13,936 bases of DNA from an uncultured Clostridia bacterium (GTDB lineage Bacteria > Bacillota > Clostridia > Christensenellales > Aristaeellaceae): assembly GCA_945877525.1 (NCBI GenBank), contig CAMDVP010000054.1, positions 1 through 13,936 on the forward strand. The letters are read 5' to 3'. Positions 1 to 6,415 of the stretch are shown here, in pieces. Made by a program: the position numbers and the translations under genes. Numbering within the stretch: position 1 is the first letter of the stretch; each line of letters starts with the position of its first letter. The notes under the pieces were generated by a model, which was given only the letters and a program-made list of their open reading frames with translations, made no database searches and was not told where the DNA came from.

Positions 1-1
1 G

Positions 2-934
2 GCGCAGGGGACGCTGGCCCTGCCGGACGTGAGCTGGCTGGACAGCGACGCGGCTCTGCCCGTCAGCGCCGCGGCAGAAAGGCTGGTGGCCCTGTACTGC
101 ACCCATAGTGACGAAAGCTACAAGCCATCGGATGGCACATACAGCGACCCGGAGAGAGGCTCCATTTACCAGGTGGCCGCCGCCCTGGCGGACGCGCTGG
201 AGGAAAAGGGCGCGACCTGCGAGGTGTCCGACGCGCTGCATTATCCCCATGACGCGGGGGCGTACCGCAGATCCCGCCAGACGGCGGTGCAACTGCTCAA
301 GGCAGGCCCGGACGCGCTGCTGGACATCCATCGGGACGGCATTCCCGACCCGGAGGAATACGCCGTGACCATCGGCAGCAAGAAGGCGTCCAAAGTGCGC
401 CTGTTGGTGGGCCGGGGCAACCAGAACATGGAGGTCAACAAGGACTTTGCTCTGACGGTGAAGGCTGTGGCGGACAAGGTGTATCCGGGGCTCATCAAGG
501 ATATCTACATGGGTAAGGGCACCTATAACCAGGATCTTGCTCCCCACAGCCTGCTGCTGGAATGCGGCACCTATACCCTCAGCCGGGATCGGGTGCTGAC
601 CAGCATGCCCATGATGGCAGATGTGATGTACCGGGCGCTGTACGGCGGGGTGACCGGCTCGGCGGGCGCGTCGGATGTGCGGAGCGGTTCGGCGGAAAAG
701 GGCGGGATTACCCCGGGCGCCACTGATGCGCCGGTGAGCGAAAGCAGCCGGGGCGCGGGCAGCGGACTGCTCTGGCTGGTGGTGATCGCCGTGGCGGCGC
801 TGGTGATTTACGGCATTGTGTCCACCGGCTCCTTCAAGGGCGGCATGCACAAGATTGGACGGAACATCAACGAGATGTCCGGCGGGCTCATCGGGAAAAA
901 ACCGAATGAGGACGACAAACCTCCGGAAGCATAA
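2..934 (+). CDS. spoIIP: Stage II sporulation protein P-like cell-wall hydrolase (5' end missing)
   Basis: The reading frame is open to the window edge, so at least 310 residues are visible and the N-terminus lies outside; the in-frame GTG at 29 is probably not the start. Conserved SpoIIP blocks are seen in order (numbered from that GTG): THSDESY (25-31) with its presumed metal-ligand His, HDAGAYRRSR (74-83), DIHRDGIP (99-106), VGRGNQN (127-133), GKGTYNQDL (162-170) and LLLECGTY (175-182). In Bacillus subtilis SpoIIP is an amidase/endopeptidase that, with SpoIID and SpoIIM, thins septal peptidoglycan during forespore engulfment. Here the catalytic part is followed by a Gly/Ser/Ala-rich linker (about 207-245), a hydrophobic segment (about 247-265) and a charged tail, which B. 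subtilis SpoIIP lacks as far as I recall. The family call is firm. Assignment to the engulfment SpoIIP rather than a paralogue is less certain because the N-terminus is absent. Confidence 0.88.
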   Translation, partial: AQGTLALPDVSWLDSDAALPVSAAAERLVALYCTHSDESYKPSDGTYSDPERGSIYQVAAALADALEEKGATCEVSDALHYPHDAGAYRRSRQTAVQLLKAGPDALLDIHRDGIPDPEEYAVTIGSKKASKVRLLVGRGNQNMEVNKDFALTVKAVADKVYPGLIKDIYMGKGTYNQDLAPHSLLLECGTYTLSRDRVLTSMPMMADVMYRALYGGVTGSAGASDVRSGSAEKGGITPGATDAPVSESSRGAGSGLLWLVVIAVAALVIYGIVSTGSFKGGMHKIGRNINEMSGGLIGKKPNEDDKPPEA

Positions 935-938
935 ACAG

Positions 939-971
939 GGCCGGGGCGGCGCGAAACCGTCCCGGCCTTTG
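939..971 (+). terminator. Intrinsic terminator of the spoIIP-like gene
   Basis: An 11-bp hairpin, GGCCGGGGCGG pairing with CCGTCCCGGCC (one G-U pair) around a 7-nt loop, starts 5 nt after the stop codon and is followed by TTTGT. The U-tract is short, but the stem is very stable. Confidence 0.8.
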
Positions 972-989
972 TATGTGCAGTGTTTCAAA

Positions 990-1276
990 ATATGCTGCAA
1001 TAAAAGAATAGAAGCAAGAGGATGGCCACGAAGGTTTCCAAAGGGCGACGCCTCGCCAGTGGCGAGTCCGCCGAAGGCGGAAGTCGAAAGCGGAGCGACG
1101 ATGATCGGAAAGCCCTTTGGGGAGCGAGGCTTTCGTCGCCAGTGGCGACAATGGGAAAGCCGAGCGAGTCAGCCGAAACGAGCGGCCCTGGGCCGCGACG
1201 ATTGAGGCTGCGGACGCGCCCGCAGGCGCGAAACCCTGCCCTCAACAAAGCAATCGATTTAAGCAAACGGTATCAG
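990..1276. repeat. Hairpin-rich intergenic repeat, copy 1 (long form)
   Basis: The core at 1015-1258 matches copy 2 (7705-7951). By eye there are 13 differences and no gaps over the 210 positions 1021-1230. It is made of small perfect hairpins: CTCGCC/GGCGAG (1052-1066), TCCGCC/GGCGGA (1067-1081), GTCGCC/GGCGAC (1135-1149), GCGGCCC/GGGCCGC (1182-1196) and CGCGCC/GGCGCG (1215-1230). AGGTTTC near the left end is answered by GAAACC near the right. AT-rich flanks resembling those of copy 3 extend the unit to about 990 on the left and 1276 on the right, where it runs over the stop codon of the ABC permease gene. Together with the preceding terminator it fills the 338-bp gap between two convergent genes. 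No credible gene lies inside. Confidence 0.9.
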
Positions 1277-2058
1277 TGAATATCCTTCCGGCCATAATGG
1301 CGGAAGGCCAGTGCCACCGCCGCCGCCGTATACGCAACCCCGGGCAGGACAAGCGCCATATCCAGCGCGCCCCGCGTGAGCAGCTCCGCTCCGTCGGCAT
1401 AGGCAAAGGGGGTGATATACCGAAGGAAGCGTGCGGAGTCTGTCAGATTGGCGATGAGGTTCAGAAAATACAGCCCCACAGCCAGCCCAAGTCCCAGCCC
1501 TGCGCCACCAGTACGCAGGAATGACGACAGGCCGAAGCAGACGCAGGCTGTCTCCAGCTGCAAAAGCATATGCGCCAGGTGCAGCAGCGAAAGCTCCCGC
1601 CAGGGCACCGATTCGCCAATAAGCGCCACGGACGCGGCGGACAGGGCAAAGACGGCCAGATTCAGCGCAACCACCTGCACAAGCACGGCCAGCAGCTTTT
1701 CCATCACCACGCGGCTGCGGGAAACGGGATGGGTGAGCAGAAACTCCGCCGTATGGTTCCGTTCTTCGCCGGCCAGGGCAGATATCCCTGTCAGCGCGGC
1801 GAAAAACGCGCCGCCCAGCCCCAGAATGTTGCCACACTCCACAGCGTAAAACCCGATCAGTGTGCCGAAGTTCAGCCTGTCCATGCCAAAGGCCGCCGAG
1901 AACGCGCCCATGGCGGCAAACATCCGGCTCATGCCTTCCATCTCACCTTTGATGTCCGGGTAAAGCAGAATACAAACGGCAATCAGCATTCCAATGCATG
2001 CCGTCCAGACAGCCAGCGCCCTTCGGCCCTGGCGAAGCTCATGACGCAGAAGAGTCAT
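1273..2058 (-). CDS. ABC-2 type transporter permease
   Basis: The 261-residue protein has about six predicted membrane segments (roughly 14-34, 68-95, 121-148, 155-180, 184-206 and 233-253). The cytoplasmic stretch EERNHTAEFLLTHPVSR (98-114) is characteristic of ABC-2 permeases of drug, peptide or sodium exporters. It would form the channel for the ATPase encoded just upstream, in the plasma membrane. Its ATG overlaps the ATPase stop codon as ATGA (2055-2058), so the two are probably translationally coupled. The substrate cannot be read from the sequence. The last codons and stop lie within the right edge of repeat copy 1, and no separate terminator with a T-run was seen after it. Confidence 0.88.
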   Translation of the reverse strand: MTLLRHELRQGRRALAVWTACIGMLIAVCILLYPDIKGEMEGMSRMFAAMGAFSAAFGMDRLNFGTLIGFYAVECGNILGLGGAFFAALTGISALAGEERNHTAEFLLTHPVSRSRVVMEKLLAVLVQVVALNLAVFALSAASVALIGESVPWRELSLLHLAHMLLQLETACVCFGLSSFLRTGGAGLGLGLAVGLYFLNLIANLTDSARFLRYITPFAYADGAELLTRGALDMALVLPGVAYTAAAVALAFRHYGRKDIH

Positions 2059-2936
2059 TGTCCGTCGCCTCCTTCCGTATAGTAGTGCAGGAAGATTTCC
2101 TCCAGATCAGGCTCGGAAACAGACAGTTCCTTCACATGTCCCAGGCTCAGCACTCGAAGCAGGTCGTCCATGCTGCCGCTGTACAGGAAAGACAGACTGT
2201 CGCCCTCCTGCTTCATGTCCCGCAGTCCGGGCAGTGCGGAAAGCGACGCCTCACCCCGCAGAACGATCCGTCTGGCGCTGGAATGGGAAAGCTCATTCAC
2301 AGTACCCTCGGCGATGATGCGGCCTTCCCGGATGATGGCAGCCCGCTGACAGTGCCGCTGAATTTCGGACAGCACATGGCTGGAAAGGAAGATGGTGGCG
2401 CCCTCCCGGTGACGGGATTCCAGCAGCTCAAAGAATGCCCGCTGCATGAGGGGATCCAGGCCGCTGGTGGGTTCGTCCAGGACGAGAAGCTCGGGGCGGT
2501 GCTGCATGGCGCATACGATGCCTACCTTTTTGCGGTTGCCAAAGGACAGCTCGTTCACCTTTCGTCCCTCGTCCAGCTGCAGCACCTGGCAGAGCGAGGC
2601 GGCCTCCGTACGGCAGTCCATCCCGCGAAGCCCCGCTGAAAGGCGCAGCACGTCCCGCACCCGCAAGCCGGGGTAAAACGCGGATTCCGACGGCAGATAT
2701 CCCACCCGAGCCAAGAGCTCTTCCCGTCTTGCGGAAATGTCCAAGCCCAGCAGCCGTGCGCTGCCCGAGGTGGGGCGAAGCAACCCCAGCAGGATGCGGA
2801 TGGTGGTGCTTTTGCCTGCCCCATTTGGGCCGATAAAGCCGTAGAACGCGCCCTGCTCCACGGCAAGGTTTACCCCGTCAATGCCTCTGGCCGTGCCGTA
2901 TCGCTTGGTCAGCGCATGGGTTTCAATCGACAGCAT
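2055..2936 (-). CDS. ABC transporter ATP-binding protein (ABC-2 exporter type)
   Basis: This 293-residue ATPase powers the adjacent permease. Visible motifs are Walker A GPNGAGKST (36-44), a signature written LSFGN (130-134) in place of LSGGQ, Walker B LLVLDEP (150-156) with TSGLDP after it, and the switch His in LSSH (about 187). The Q-loop position reads GYLPSE rather than containing Gln, a form I associate with this CcmA-like exporter group. The C-terminal 80 or so residues form an accessory domain. The chosen ATG at 2936 has GGAGGAGG 6 nt upstream; a longer frame reaching 2978 lacks such a site. The gene begins inside the last codons of tetR (14-bp overlap) and ends in a 4-bp overlap with the permease gene. 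Export of a toxic compound or peptide is inferred from the tetR-ATPase-permease arrangement. Confidence 0.93.
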   Translation of the reverse strand: MLSIETHALTKRYGTARGIDGVNLAVEQGAFYGFIGPNGAGKSTTIRILLGLLRPTSGSARLLGLDISARREELLARVGYLPSESAFYPGLRVRDVLRLSAGLRGMDCRTEAASLCQVLQLDEGRKVNELSFGNRKKVGIVCAMQHRPELLVLDEPTSGLDPLMQRAFFELLESRHREGATIFLSSHVLSEIQRHCQRAAIIREGRIIAEGTVNELSHSSARRIVLRGEASLSALPGLRDMKQEGDSLSFLYSGSMDDLLRVLSLGHVKELSVSEPDLEEIFLHYYTEGGDGQ

Positions 2937-3552
2937 TTGTATCCTCCTCCTTGCGATAAATGGCCTCCCAATGCGCAAGCATGCGCAAGAAGTCCCGCTC
3001 CATGGCGTCCGGATCGATAGGGCCGCGCTGCAGCCTGTCCCACAGATACCCTACGGAGGCCCAGTACATCTCCTGATACATCATCTGAATATCAACCCCG
3101 GGGCGGAACTGGGCAGGGTCGAGGTTCATCAGCTTCGCACCGGCGCGAAGCCCCACATACCGGTCGATGCTGCGCTTCACATCATCGCAGATGTCGGGGT
3201 CTGTCTCATAGTACGCTCGCATCACGAAAGCGCCCATGTCGGGGTATTTACGGATCAACTGCACCTTGGCGCCAAGGCCCCGGCGCATGCTCTCAAACAG
3301 GTCGGTCTGTCCATAGCAGCCCGCGTCACGCAGACATTTGATCGTTGTCCGGGCGCAGTATTCCCACAGGAACAGATACAGCTCCTTCTTGTTGGCAAAA
3401 TAGTGAAACAGCAGGGATTTGCTGATGCCTGCCTCCGCAGCGATGTCGCCCACGGGGCTTTTTTTGTAGGAATTCCTGGAGAACACCCGATAGCCTGCGT
3501 TGATGATGGCACGGCGCTTCTCCGGGGGCAGGGCGAAGAATCTCTCGTTCAT
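2923..3552 (-). CDS. TetR/AcrR family transcriptional regulator
   Basis: The 209-residue protein starts MNERFFALPPEKR and carries a TetR-type N-terminal helix-turn-helix (about residues 8-55). Its core reads SPVGDIAAEAGISKSLLFHYFANKKELY, given in pieces: turn AGISKS and recognition helix LLFHYF. The C-terminal helical ligand domain has no recognisable signature. The ATG at 3552 was preferred over the in-frame ATG at 3567: only the former has GGAGG 8 nt upstream, and the latter falls inside the presumed operator. It is the first gene of a three-gene operon with the ABC ATPase and permease, overlapping the former by 14 bp. Inverted repeats over the promoter suggest it represses its own operon and is released by the exporter's substrate; that is inference. 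Confidence 0.92.
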   Translation of the reverse strand: MNERFFALPPEKRRAIINAGYRVFSRNSYKKSPVGDIAAEAGISKSLLFHYFANKKELYLFLWEYCARTTIKCLRDAGCYGQTDLFESMRRGLGAKVQLIRKYPDMGAFVMRAYYETDPDICDDVKRSIDRYVGLRAGAKLMNLDPAQFRPGVDIQMMYQEMYWASVGYLWDRLQRGPIDPDAMERDFLRMLAHWEAIYRKEEDTNAVD

Positions 3553-3565
3553 GGCGTCCACCTCC

Positions 3566-3606
3566 ATCGACCGGAGCGGTCAATATCCATTATAAGCCAT
3601 TGACCG
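3566..3606. promoter_or_regulatory. Probable TetR operator: three inverted half-sites around the -10 box
   Basis: On the plus strand ATCGACCG-GAG-CGGTCAAT (3566-3584) is a 19-bp palindrome with one mismatch, covering the expected transcription start. A further ATTGACCG at 3599-3606 forms a perfect 8-bp inverted repeat with CGGTCAAT across 14 bp that contain the -10 box. GACCG/CGGTC arms are common in TetR-family operators. Binding here would block RNA polymerase directly. Confidence 0.72.
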
Positions 3607-3616
3607 ATTTTGTGAA
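3589..3616 (-). promoter_or_regulatory. Promoter of the tetR-ABC operon
   Basis: On the minus strand TTCACA (3611-3616) and TATAAT (3589-3594) are separated by 16 bp. Transcription would start near 3582, leaving a leader of about 30 nt that includes the GGAGG site for the ATG at 3552. Confidence 0.75.
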
Positions 3617-3634
3617 GACCCCATGTGCGAATGC

Positions 3635-3979
3635 TTATCTGCGCCGCGCCAGATTTTCCACACCCATGTATGCGCCTGACAGCAGGCACCATAGTGCCGT
3701 ATAGGGCACACACACCTGTCCGCGCCAGTTCAGTGGCATGCGGCGATAGTCCCACACCTGATATTGCCTGTTCCACAACAGGCCGCAGGCAGCCTCAATG
3801 GCCGTAATGCCCGCGCCGCACAGAAGGGACTTGCCCAGGGCCGGCAGGTCGGTTTGGTGGATACGATGAATCATGGCTGCGCCGAGTCCGCCGGCCAGGG
3901 CCATGCTTGGATGAGTGCGCCCCCGCCAGAGCACCTCTAATGCGGGATATCCCACTGCGCCCAAAAGAAACGGCCGCAT
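3635..3979 (-). CDS. Small membrane protein resembling CmpB / PF06541 putative transporter family
   Basis: The 114-residue product has about three to four hydrophobic stretches and the block VWDYRRMPLNWRGQVC followed by a hydrophobic helix, which matches the W-D-Y-S-x-x-P-x-N-x-x-G-Q-I-C motif I know from PF06541 (CmpB-like) proteins. Those proteins are usually longer and their role is poorly defined; transport has been proposed. The ATG at 3979 was chosen because AGGAGG lies 6 nt upstream; the in-frame ATG at 3994 has no such site. It lies downstream of, and in the opposite orientation to, the start region of tetR only by position: both are on the minus strand, and this gene reads toward the tetR promoter. 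It appears complete. Function unknown. Confidence 0.68.
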   Translation of the reverse strand: MRPFLLGAVGYPALEVLWRGRTHPSMALAGGLGAAMIHRIHQTDLPALGKSLLCGAGITAIEAACGLLWNRQYQVWDYRRMPLNWRGQVCVPYTALWCLLSGAYMGVENLARRR

Positions 3980-4060
3980 CGCATTCCTCCTCATGCCGTT
4001 ATTGTGCGCAGAATACCCCGGGGCAATCTGACAGATGCAGCCGCTATGGGCAAGAAAAGG

Positions 4061-4089
4061 TTGAAAAATCGGCGGGAAGCGTATATAAT
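4061..4089 (+). promoter_or_regulatory. Promoter of the DUF2461-phosphohexomutase unit
   Basis: TTGAAA (4061-4066) and TATAAT (4084-4089) are spaced by 17 bp. The GGGAGGT ribosome binding site follows at 4104-4110, 5 nt before the ATG at 4116. Confidence 0.85.
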
Positions 4090-4115
4090 AGATACGATGA
4101 ACAGGGAGGTGCGTT

Positions 4116-4814
4116 ATGTTTACCGGTTTTCCGGAGGAAACGCTTCAGTTTTTCCTGGATATTCGCTTCCACAACAGCATCAGCTATTTTGAGGAGCAGC
4201 GCGAACGGTTCCGTCAGGATGTGCAGGCGCCGTTTTACGCATTCATCGAGGAGCTTGCACCAAGGCTGCGCACCATCGACCCGCAGATGGAGCTTCGTCC
4301 CTACAAGTGTCTGGCCCGTATTCGCCGGGATACCAGGTTCACCAAGGACAAGAGCCCCTATCGCGACCACCTGTGGATCACCTTCCGCCGGGCGGGAGAG
4401 CCCCGGGAGCAGTCGCTGAACTACTGGTTCGAGTTTGGCCCGCAGACGCTGGAATGGGGATTGGGCTTCTGGGGTGAAAACCGGCCGGTGATGGACCGGC
4501 TGCGCCGGCAAATGGCCGCACAGCCTAAGCGCATCCAGGATATCATAGACGACTGCCGCCTTCCGGAGCATCACCTGGTCAAAAGCGGGCCGGAGTTCCG
4601 GCGCATGGCGGTGCCGGAGAACATCCCGCCGCTTTTGCAGACCTGGTACAGGAGCAAGGAGCTTTACATCGGGCGGACGAATGTGAAGTACGAGTGGGCC
4701 TTTGACGAGAAGCTGCCGGAGCGCGTGTGGCGGGACTACCGTGCCATGGCGCCGCTGTACCGGCTGCTGCGGGGCATTTATGACGATGTGCAGGCTGAAA
4801 GCAGCCAGGACTGA
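4116..4814 (+). CDS. DUF2461 domain protein
   Basis: The 232-residue protein matches the DUF2461 family (PF09365) over its whole length. It has the N-terminal FTGFPEETLQFF, the basic block IRRDTRFTKDKSPYRDH (69-85), a central WFEFGPQTLEWGLGFW segment and a C-terminal VKYEWAF/LPERVW region. The family is widespread and of unknown biochemical function; no signal peptide or membrane segment is visible, so it is probably cytoplasmic. It has a consensus promoter and a strong ribosome binding site (GGGAGGT, 5 nt before ATG). The phosphohexomutase gene follows after 22 bp without a terminator, so the two are probably co-transcribed, but no functional link is known to me. Confidence 0.88.
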   Translation: MFTGFPEETLQFFLDIRFHNSISYFEEQRERFRQDVQAPFYAFIEELAPRLRTIDPQMELRPYKCLARIRRDTRFTKDKSPYRDHLWITFRRAGEPREQSLNYWFEFGPQTLEWGLGFWGENRPVMDRLRRQMAAQPKRIQDIIDDCRLPEHHLVKSGPEFRRMAVPENIPPLLQTWYRSKELYIGRTNVKYEWAFDEKLPERVWRDYRAMAPLYRLLRGIYDDVQAESSQD

Positions 4815-4836
4815 AAAGTGAAGGAGGCAATGGACA

Positions 4837-6345
4837 ATGGATTGGATGAAACTCAAAAGCGGCAGCGATGTGCGAGGCGTAGCCGTAGGCGAAAACCGGA
4901 CGCTGACGCCCCATGTGGCGGCCTGCCTTGGCATGGCCTTTGCCCGGTTTGTGGCGGAGAAGAAGCATAAGAGTGTTGCACAGGTGACCATCGCCCTGGG
5001 ACGTGACAGCCGCATTTCCGGCGAGGAGCTGCTGCGCGCTGCGGCGGAGGGCGTATCGAAGGCCGGGGCGGCCGTAATGGACTTCGGCATGTGCACCACC
5101 CCCGCCATGTATATGTGCATTATTACCCCCGGGTTCCAGCCCGACGGCTCCATTATGATTACCGCCAGCCATCATCCTTATGACAAGAACGGCCTCAAGT
5201 TCTTTGTGGAGGAAGGCGGCCTGGAGGGCAGCGATGTTGAAAAGCTGCTCCGGGCGGCCCAGGAGCTGGAGCCTGAAGGAATGCCCATCGCCGGGGCCAT
5301 CACGCAAAAGGCGTTCCTGCCCACCTACCAGGAGCTGCTGGCGGGCCGCATCCGCAAGGGGCTGGATACCGACATGGCTAAGCCGCTTCTGGGCCTGCAT
5401 GTCGTGGTGGACGCGGGCAACGGCGCGGGCGGCTTCTACGCCGAACTGCTGGAAAGCCTGGGCGCGTGGGTGGAAGGCAGCCAGTTCCTGGAGCCTGACG
5501 GCTATTTCCCCAACCATATTCCCAATCCGGAAAATGCGGACGCCATGGCATCCCTGCGCAAGGCGGTGCTTGGCGCCGGGGCTGACCTGGGCGTGATTTT
5601 CGACGCGGACTGCGACCGCGCCGCCATTGTGGATGCGGACGGACGGGAAATCAACCGCAACCGCCTCATTGCGCTGATTTCCGCGATCCTGCTGGACGAA
5701 AAGCCCGGGCAGACCATTGTGACCGACTCGGTAACCTCCTCCGGATTGAAGAAGTTCATCAACGACTGGGGTGGGGAGCACTACCGCTATAAGCGGGGCT
5801 ATCGCAACGTGATTGACGAGGCTATTCGCCTTAATGCCGAGGGCATCGAATGCCCCCTGGCCATCGAAACCAGCGGCCATGCCGCGCTGAAGGAAAACCA
5901 CTTCCTGGACGACGGCATGTATCTGGTGACGGTGCTGATTGTCCGCGCCATGAAGCTAAAGCGGGAGGGTTCCACTCTGGGCAGCCTGATTGCCGACCTG
6001 AAGGAGCCTGTGGAAAGCGCTGAGCTGCGGCTGAATATTGTGGCCGAGGACTTCCGCGAAACGGGCAAGGTGGCCATTCAGCGGGTGCTGGACTACGCCA
6101 ACGCCGCCGAAAACTGGCATATTGCCCCCGACAACCGCGAGGGTGTGCGCATTTCCTTCGACCTGGACGGCGGCATGGACAACGGCTGGTTCCTGCTGCG
6201 CCTGTCCGTTCATGACCCGGTGCTGCCCCTTAATGTGGAAAGCGACGTGGCCGGCGGGGTGCTGCAGATGCTTAAGAGCCTGTACGCTGTGCTGAAGGAT
6301 TGCGAGGGTATTGACCTGGAGCCGCTGAGAAAGGCAATTGGCTGA
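4837..6345 (+). CDS. Phosphohexomutase (phosphoglucomutase/phosphomannomutase family), atypical
   Basis: The 502-residue, four-domain alpha-D-phosphohexomutase would interconvert sugar 1- and 6-phosphates for nucleotide-sugar and cell-envelope synthesis. Visible sites are the phosphoserine loop TASHHPYDKNGLKFF (109-123, Ser111; TASHNP is usual), the Mg-binding DADCDR (256-261) and the sugar loop ETSGH (344-348; usually EMSGH). The C-terminal phosphate-binding loop normally reads RPSGTEP but is RLSVHDP here (455-461), within GWFLLRLSVHDPVLPLN. I associate that variant with a divergent branch also found in plants. Substrate specificity is therefore open. AAGGAGG lies 9 nt before the chosen ATG; another ATG at 4830 is out of frame and too close to that site. 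A terminator follows the gene. Confidence 0.87.
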   Translation: MDWMKLKSGSDVRGVAVGENRTLTPHVAACLGMAFARFVAEKKHKSVAQVTIALGRDSRISGEELLRAAAEGVSKAGAAVMDFGMCTTPAMYMCIITPGFQPDGSIMITASHHPYDKNGLKFFVEEGGLEGSDVEKLLRAAQELEPEGMPIAGAITQKAFLPTYQELLAGRIRKGLDTDMAKPLLGLHVVVDAGNGAGGFYAELLESLGAWVEGSQFLEPDGYFPNHIPNPENADAMASLRKAVLGAGADLGVIFDADCDRAAIVDADGREINRNRLIALISAILLDEKPGQTIVTDSVTSSGLKKFINDWGGEHYRYKRGYRNVIDEAIRLNAEGIECPLAIETSGHAALKENHFLDDGMYLVTVLIVRAMKLKREGSTLGSLIADLKEPVESAELRLNIVAEDFRETGKVAIQRVLDYANAAENWHIAPDNREGVRISFDLDGGMDNGWFLLRLSVHDPVLPLNVESDVAGGVLQMLKSLYAVLKDCEGIDLEPLRKAIG

Positions 6346-6359
6346 TTTCAGATCCGATG

Positions 6360-6391
6360 CCGGATGAGCCCTGTCTGGTGCATCCGGTTTT
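6360..6391 (+). terminator. Intrinsic terminator after the phosphohexomutase gene
   Basis: CCGGATG (6360-6366) pairs perfectly with CATCCGG (6381-6387) around a 14-nt loop and is followed directly by TTTT. It closes the DUF2461-phosphohexomutase unit 14 nt after the stop codon. Confidence 0.72.
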
Positions 6392-6415
6392 CAAATATGC
6401 CGGGAGGTGGGACGG

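Noticed and set aside
985..1266. Reverse-strand open frame of about 93 codons through repeat copy 1, with a near-identical frame through copy 2 (7687-8079)
   Set aside because: Similarity follows from the repeat itself. The two frames have different ends, no ribosome binding site, Arg/Ser/Pro-rich low-quality composition, and copy 3 destroys the frame.
990..1276. Hairpin array considered as a CRISPR array
   Set aside because: The hairpins differ from each other, there are no regular direct repeats or spacers, and no cas genes are present.
1998..2639. Plus-strand open frame opposite the ABC ATPase
   Set aside because: The opposite strand encodes an ATPase with all motifs; this frame has none.
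4044..5901. Long reverse-strand open frames opposite the DUF2461 and phosphohexomutase genes
   Set aside because: Both lie opposite well-supported genes and show Ala/Gln/Arg-rich composition without recognisable domains or ribosome binding sites.
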